From NCBI GenBank assembly GCA_937920085.1, contig CALETE010000059.1, forward strand, positions 26,911 to 90,910: DNA of 64,000 bases, given 5' to 3'. The notes beneath the pieces are model-generated. The model was not told where the DNA came from. It worked only from the letters and a program-made list of their open reading frames with translations, and searched no databases. Shown in pieces: positions 60,769 to 64,000 of the stretch. Source of the stretch: an uncultured Alphaproteobacteria bacterium (GTDB lineage Bacteria > Pseudomonadota > Alphaproteobacteria > Caulobacterales > Caulobacteraceae). Positions within the stretch are counted from its first letter, which is position 1. Every line of letters starts with the position of its first letter. The translations under genes were made by a program, and so were the position numbers.

Positions 60769-61290
60769 TTAACGCCGCAGTCGGACCAGCAGGCTTTTGA
60801 CGTCGGTCTCTGACAGGGGGGCAGGGTACTTGGCCAGAATGGTACCCTTGCCGTCCACCAGATAGGTTTCCGGGACCCCGGTGACGCCCAGCTCAATCCC
60901 AGCCCGGCCATCACGGTCCACGAGCCGATAGGCATAGGGGTCGCCCACCCGGGCTAAAAACGCCTGAGTATTCGTAGGCGCATCCTTATAGGCGACGCCG
61001 ATCAGCACGGCACCTTGATCCTTCAGTGCCATCAATTGAGGGGCCTCAACTTCGCAGGGGCCGCACCAGGAGGCATAGACATTGACCAGCACCAGTTTGC
61101 CGCCCGTTGCCAGGCTGCGCAGGGCGATGGGCCGACCATCGTCCAGGCTTGGCAGGGTCAGGTCTGGCAAGGGTTGGCCCACCAGGGCGCGAGGCTGGAC
61201 CTTAGGGTCATGCTTGAGGGCGTAAAGACTGAAAAGCAGGGCGAGCGCCCCTAGAATGGCCAGGGGCGCTAGGGCGAGCCAGCGGGTCAC
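60769..61290 (-). CDS. dsbE: Thiol:disulfide interchange protein DsbE (CcmG)
   Basis: 173 residues from a GTG at 61290. Residues 1-22 form an N-terminal membrane anchor (LALAPLAILGALALLFSLYAL). The thioredoxin-fold domain follows with redox-active C76-x2-C79 in NVYASWCGPCEVEAPQL, and GVTGVPETYLVDGKGTI holds the cis-proline. It reduces apocytochrome c cysteines in the periplasm before heme attachment. The start overlaps the ccmD stop (GTGA). It is the last of ccmA-B-C-D-dsbE. Confidence 0.94.
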   Translation of the reverse strand: MTRWLALAPLAILGALALLFSLYALKHDPKVQPRALVGQPLPDLTLPSLDDGRPIALRSLATGGKLVLVNVYASWCGPCEVEAPQLMALKDQGAVLIGVAYKDAPTNTQAFLARVGDPYAYRLVDRDGRAGIELGVTGVPETYLVDGKGTILAKYPAPLSETDVKSLLVRLRR

Positions 61291-61448
61291 GATCTAGCGT
61301 CCTCTTGGGCCTTCAGCTGTTCAGCTTGACGTTTCCAGTGCGCAGAAAAGCGCAGACTGGCGACCGTCAAGAGGACGAAGACCAGGGCGCTGATCCCGTA
61401 GGCGGCCCAGATAAAGCCCTCATATTTTCCGAAATCCAAATCCAGCAT
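61287..61448 (-). CDS. ccmD: Heme exporter protein CcmD (small, 53 residues)
   Basis: 53 residues, start MLDLDFGKYEGFIWAAYGIS and a single membrane helix (about 14-32), followed by a basic-amphipathic end (LRFSAHWKRQAEQLKAQEDARS). The GKYxGFIWxAYG pattern and position between ccmC and dsbE identify CcmD, which releases holo-CcmE from CcmABC. The ATG is four bases after the ccmC stop, and the TGA overlaps the dsbE GTG. Confidence 0.92.
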   Translation of the reverse strand: MLDLDFGKYEGFIWAAYGISALVFVLLTVASLRFSAHWKRQAEQLKAQEDARS

Positions 61449-61451
61449 GGC

Positions 61452-62180
61452 TTAGGTCCGGGCCAGTCGTGACAGGGCTGCATCAGCTCGGCGGCGCCAA
61501 ACCTCCCCCCGGATACGGACCAGCCAAAGAGCCCCAAAGGCGGCCATATAGGCCAGGACCATCAGCAGAAGGGGCACTAAGAAAACCGGGGCCATTTTGG
61601 GTCCGCCCTTGGCGAAGACCGTCACCCCCTGGTGCAGGCTATTCCACCAGTTCACCGACCAATGCACCACCGGCAGGTTGACCAGGCCGACGAGGGCGAG
61701 AATGGCGCATGCCCTTGCTGCCTTGGTCTCATCGTCCAGAGCGCTGCGCAGGGCCATATAAGCCAGATAGAAGAGAAACAGCACGAGAACGCTGGTCAAT
61801 CTGGCATCCCAGACCCACCAAGTGCCCCACATGGGTCGCCCCCAAAGGGAGCCGGTCACCAGGGCTAGGGCTGTAAATCCAGCACCCAAGGGCGCGGCGG
61901 ACTTCGCGGCGGCGTCGGCAAGGGCATGGCGGAACACTAAGGACAGAAAACTGGCAATGCCCAGGCAGAAATAGGCGAACATGCTCAGCCAGGCGGCGGG
62001 CACGTGGATGAACATGATCCGGACGGTATCACCCTGTTGATAGTCTTCCGGGGCGGTAAATCCGAGCCACAGGCCTGTGATCGCCAACAGCACGGCAAGC
62101 CCGCCAAACAGCGGGGCTGCCCACCTGGAAAAGGCCATGAACCGCTCAGGATTGGACAGAAAGGCCGGTGCCGAGATCAT
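61452..62180 (-). CDS. ccmC: Heme exporter/handling protein CcmC
   Basis: 242 residues with six membrane segments. The tryptophan-rich WWD domain is visible as PMWGTWWVWDARLTS (about 115-130), which with two conserved histidines (IHVPAAW and VHWSVNWWNSLHQG) presents heme to CcmE in the periplasm. The start is the ATG at 62180. It is 58 bases downstream of ccmB and followed by ccmD after four bases. Confidence 0.96.
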   Translation of the reverse strand: MISAPAFLSNPERFMAFSRWAAPLFGGLAVLLAITGLWLGFTAPEDYQQGDTVRIMFIHVPAAWLSMFAYFCLGIASFLSLVFRHALADAAAKSAAPLGAGFTALALVTGSLWGRPMWGTWWVWDARLTSVLVLFLFYLAYMALRSALDDETKAARACAILALVGLVNLPVVHWSVNWWNSLHQGVTVFAKGGPKMAPVFLVPLLLMVLAYMAAFGALWLVRIRGEVWRRRADAALSRLART

Positions 62181-62238
62181 GGGTGCGGATTAGACCCCAG
62201 CGCGTCCAGGGGCAATGAGATTTCCGCAATGCGAGGGC

Positions 62239-62904
62239 CTATGAAAGCGCGTTCCTGCATGCAGCCGCCATGGCAAGGGGCCCTAAGGCGATGGCCGCAG
62301 CAGCATAGGCGCACAAAAGCACGAACCCCGCGCTCCAGGGCAGGCCCGACGCGAAGGCGTCTAGGGCGCCACCGCCAAAAATCACCGGCGGGGTAAAGAG
62401 GGGTAGAACAATGACCGCCGTCAGCAGGCCGCCGCGACGGGCCCCAAGGCTAAGGGCGGCCCCTATACCGCTGGCAAAGGCAAAGGCTAGGCCGCCGACC
62501 AAGGCACTCACCAGGACCAGGGGGGCTAAGGTGGGGCTACCGCCCAGGGCGATTTCCGTGATGGGTGCGGCCAGGGCCAAGGGAAGGCCTGTCGCCAGCC
62601 ATTGGCCTAAGCACTTGAGGGCGCAGACAAACTCCAGCGGCAGGGGGGAGAGGGTCAGCAGATCCAGGGCCCCATCTTCGTAGTCCCGCTCGAAGAGACG
62701 ATCGAGACCCAGCAAGGTCGCAAGGGCCAGGGTCATCCAGGCGACGCCGGGCGCCACCGCCGCCAGGCGGGCTGGCTCCGGACCGGCGGCCAGGGGCAGT
62801 AAGGTGGCGACGCCGAGGTAAAAGCCAGCAGACACCAAGGGCCCGCCCCCGCGACCCCAAGACAAGGCGGTTTCCCGCTTCAACAGCTCCCAGGCCAGGC
62901 TCAT
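62239..62904 (-). CDS. ccmB: Heme exporter protein CcmB
   Basis: 221 residues, six hydrophobic segments, the permease partner of CcmA. FERDYEDGALDLLTLSPLPLEFVCALKCLGQWLATGLPL is the CcmB hallmark, as is PLFTPPVIFGGGAL. The CcmAB ATPase cycle releases CcmE from CcmC. It overlaps ccmA by four bases (ATGA). Confidence 0.95.
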   Translation of the reverse strand: MSLAWELLKRETALSWGRGGGPLVSAGFYLGVATLLPLAAGPEPARLAAVAPGVAWMTLALATLLGLDRLFERDYEDGALDLLTLSPLPLEFVCALKCLGQWLATGLPLALAAPITEIALGGSPTLAPLVLVSALVGGLAFAFASGIGAALSLGARRGGLLTAVIVLPLFTPPVIFGGGALDAFASGLPWSAGFVLLCAYAAAAIALGPLAMAAACRNALS

Positions 62905-63503
62905 GGATTAATCTCCAGGACCTGGGCAGGAATGGGCAGGGGGTCATGGATTGCCGCGACGATCATGCCGCCCGACCCAAGATGATCGCTCATCATCTCC
63001 CCGAACCGGGTCCGCCAGACCGAATCTAGGGGACTTAGGGGCTCATCCAATAACCAAAGGGTGCGGGGCGCTGCCAAGAGCCGTGCCAGGGCTAATCGGC
63101 GCTTTTGACCCGCCGAGAGCCTACGGACCTCCAGGTCGAGAAGTCTGCGAATGTCCAGGCGATCTATGGCGCTGTCCAGGGACGACAGGTTTCCCCCCGA
63201 CCAGCGGGTCCAGAAGGCCAGTTCATCCCGGGCTGTCTGACCCGATTTCAGGCCATCTGCATGGCCAACAAGGTGAATTTCAGTTCGACGCGCCTGATCT
63301 GGATCTTGCTCGCCAAACCCAATCTCGCCGGTGTCTGCAGACAAAAGCCCTGCAATTGCCCGCAATAGACTGGTCTTTCCCGATCCATTTCGCCCCGTAA
63401 GGGCGCACGCTTGGCCAGCGCTCAGATTGAGGTTCAGGCCTTGGAACAGGGGTCTTCCACCCCGGCTGATGGCAAGTTCTTTGATTTCCAGGGCAGACAT
63501 CAT
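62901..63503 (-). CDS. ccmA: Heme exporter ATP-binding protein CcmA
   Basis: 200 residues from adjacent ATGs at 63503 and 63500 (MMSALEIKELAISRGGRPLFQ). The frame extends 73 codons further upstream, but those residues are unlike CcmA. Walker A GRNGSGKTSLLRAIAGLL is followed by the signature RLSAGQKRRLALARLL, Walker B LWLLDEPLSPLD and the switch HDPLPIP. It drives CcmAB. It is the first gene of the ccmA-B-C-D-dsbE operon, divergent from acnA. Confidence 0.95.
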   Translation of the reverse strand: MMSALEIKELAISRGGRPLFQGLNLNLSAGQACALTGRNGSGKTSLLRAIAGLLSADTGEIGFGEQDPDQARRTEIHLVGHADGLKSGQTARDELAFWTRWSGGNLSSLDSAIDRLDIRRLLDLEVRRLSAGQKRRLALARLLAAPRTLWLLDEPLSPLDSVWRTRFGEMMSDHLGSGGMIVAAIHDPLPIPAQVLEINP

Positions 63504-63598
63504 GTCAGAAGGGTCCAGCCCGAATAGACGCGCCTCGCATGAAGGGGTATGACGCCTCCGGCCGACGTCCCTTCGGGGGGTATTCGCGGCGCGGGGGC

Positions 63599-63649
63599 GA
63601 ACGCTGTGTGTCCGCCTCGTACAGCGCGCGATCTCCGAGGTAGGCGTTC
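63599..63649 (+). promoter_or_regulatory. Nested inverted repeats in the ccmA-acnA intergenic region
   Basis: GAACGC (63599-63604) with GCGTTC (63644-63649) encloses CCTCG (63615-63619) with CGAGG (63636-63640), forming a possible interrupted hairpin 33 bases before the acnA ATG. A leader structure or operator is possible. Pairing is moderate and chance cannot be excluded. Confidence 0.3.
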
Positions 63650-63681
63650 TGCGGCCGTAAACAGAGGAAGGATTCCTAACA

Positions 63682-64000
63682 ATGGCTTCAATCGATAGCC
63701 TCAAGACCCGCCGGGAACTCAAGGTGGGAACTAAGACCTACATCTATTACAGCCTTCCCGCTGCGGAAGAAGCCGGTCTGGCCGGTGTTTCTCGCCTTCC
63801 CGCCTCCATGAAGGTGCTTCTTGAGAACCTGTTGCGCAACGAAGACGGTGAAACCGTCGGCGGCGACGACCTTAAGGCCCTTGCGGCATGGACCGAAAAC
63901 AAAGGTTCCGTTGAGCACGAAATCAGCTTCCGGCCGGCTCGGGTTCTGATGCAGGACTTCACCGGCGTGCCTGCGGTGGTGGACCTGGCCGCCATGCGCG
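63682..64000 (+). CDS. acnA: Aconitate hydratase A, N-terminal part (runs off the right edge)
   Basis: The first 106 residues of the aconitase that interconverts citrate and isocitrate. The ATG at 63682 has AGGAAGGA about ten bases upstream. Recognised by YYSLPAAEEAGLAGVSRLPASMKVLLENLLRNEDG and the block RPARVLMQDFTGVPAVVDLAAMR, which in the AcnA/IRP branch starts substrate domain 1. The iron-sulphur cysteines lie beyond the window. Divergent from the ccm operon. Confidence 0.96.
   Translation, partial: MASIDSLKTRRELKVGTKTYIYYSLPAAEEAGLAGVSRLPASMKVLLENLLRNEDGETVGGDDLKALAAWTENKGSVEHEISFRPARVLMQDFTGVPAVVDLAAMR

Noticed and set aside
1..64000. tRNA genes, CRISPR arrays, insertion sequences or prophage
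   Set aside because: Gaps between genes are all under about 280 bases and were read on both strands without a cloverleaf, spaced direct repeats or transposase/integrase coding sequence.

Overview
The window is a gene-dense stretch of a GC-rich alphaproteobacterial chromosome. It is most likely from a Caulobacterales member (Caulobacter, Phenylobacterium or a relative). The reasons are the neighbouring dnaN-recF-gyrB, hrcA-grpE, rph/rdgB/hemW, chvI-chvG-hprK-EIIA-HPr, ahcY, leuCDB, ffh-rpsP-rimM-trmD-rplS and ccmABCD-dsbE blocks, plus a long proline-free coiled-coil protein reminiscent of crescentin. The dnaN-recF-gyrB block suggests proximity to the replication origin, but I see no origin here. 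No tRNA, rRNA, CRISPR array, transposase or prophage genes were found, and no gap between genes exceeds about 280 bases. Genus is not determined.

Layout. 1-8 kb: the end of an acyl-CoA dehydrogenase, an OsmC protein, the crescentin-like coiled coil, a Baeyer-Villiger-type monooxygenase, cysK, an apparently solitary cytosine-5 DNA methyltransferase and a D-aminoacylase-type amidohydrolase. 8-17 kb: replication and repair (recQ, gyrB, recF, dnaN), then grpE-hrcA and rph. 17.4-18.8 kb: a small island of four opposite-strand genes (two 35-residue ORFs flanking an XRE regulator/DUF2975 membrane protein pair) separates rph from rdgB and carries TGC-rich palindromes. 18.8-24.6 kb: rdgB-hemW, rsmI-yraN, gshB and a large unrecognised protein. 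24.8-30 kb: ChvI/ChvG, truncated HprK, EIIA and HPr, and an ABC-2 exporter. 30-35.7 kb: a CYTH-CHAD protein with no ordinary start codon, ahcY behind a hairpin that covers its ribosome-binding site, rarD, asd and an EVE protein.

35.8-44.3 kb: a Tat-exported DUF6134 protein, the leuC-VOC-leuD-leuB operon in which every junction is a 4-base overlap, an SDR/LysR divergent pair, and rfbD-rfbA. 44.3-49.1 kb: the ffh-rpsP-rimM-trmD-rplS translation/SRP block, split by an oppositely oriented tesB. 49-57.6 kb: exported Dcp-type peptidase, murI, oxyR, prolyl oligopeptidase, dapF and mtaB. 57.6-64 kb: TRIC-type channel, ftsY-yciB, a MarR regulator, a small conserved-looking protein, the ccmA-B-C-D-dsbE cytochrome c maturation operon, and the start of acnA.

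The gene set is mainly core housekeeping: replication, protein targeting, cytochrome c maturation, and amino-acid and cell-wall precursor synthesis. The points most worth a second look are the 17.4-18.8 kb small-gene island with its shared palindromes, the ahcY leader hairpin, the crescentin-like gene with mutually exclusive upstream stem-loops, the CTG (or frameshifted) start of the CYTH-CHAD gene, a three-copy 39-base intergenic repeat, and the 572-residue protein of unknown function. Starts were re-chosen from conserved N-termini and ribosome-binding sites where the longest open frame was clearly too long.
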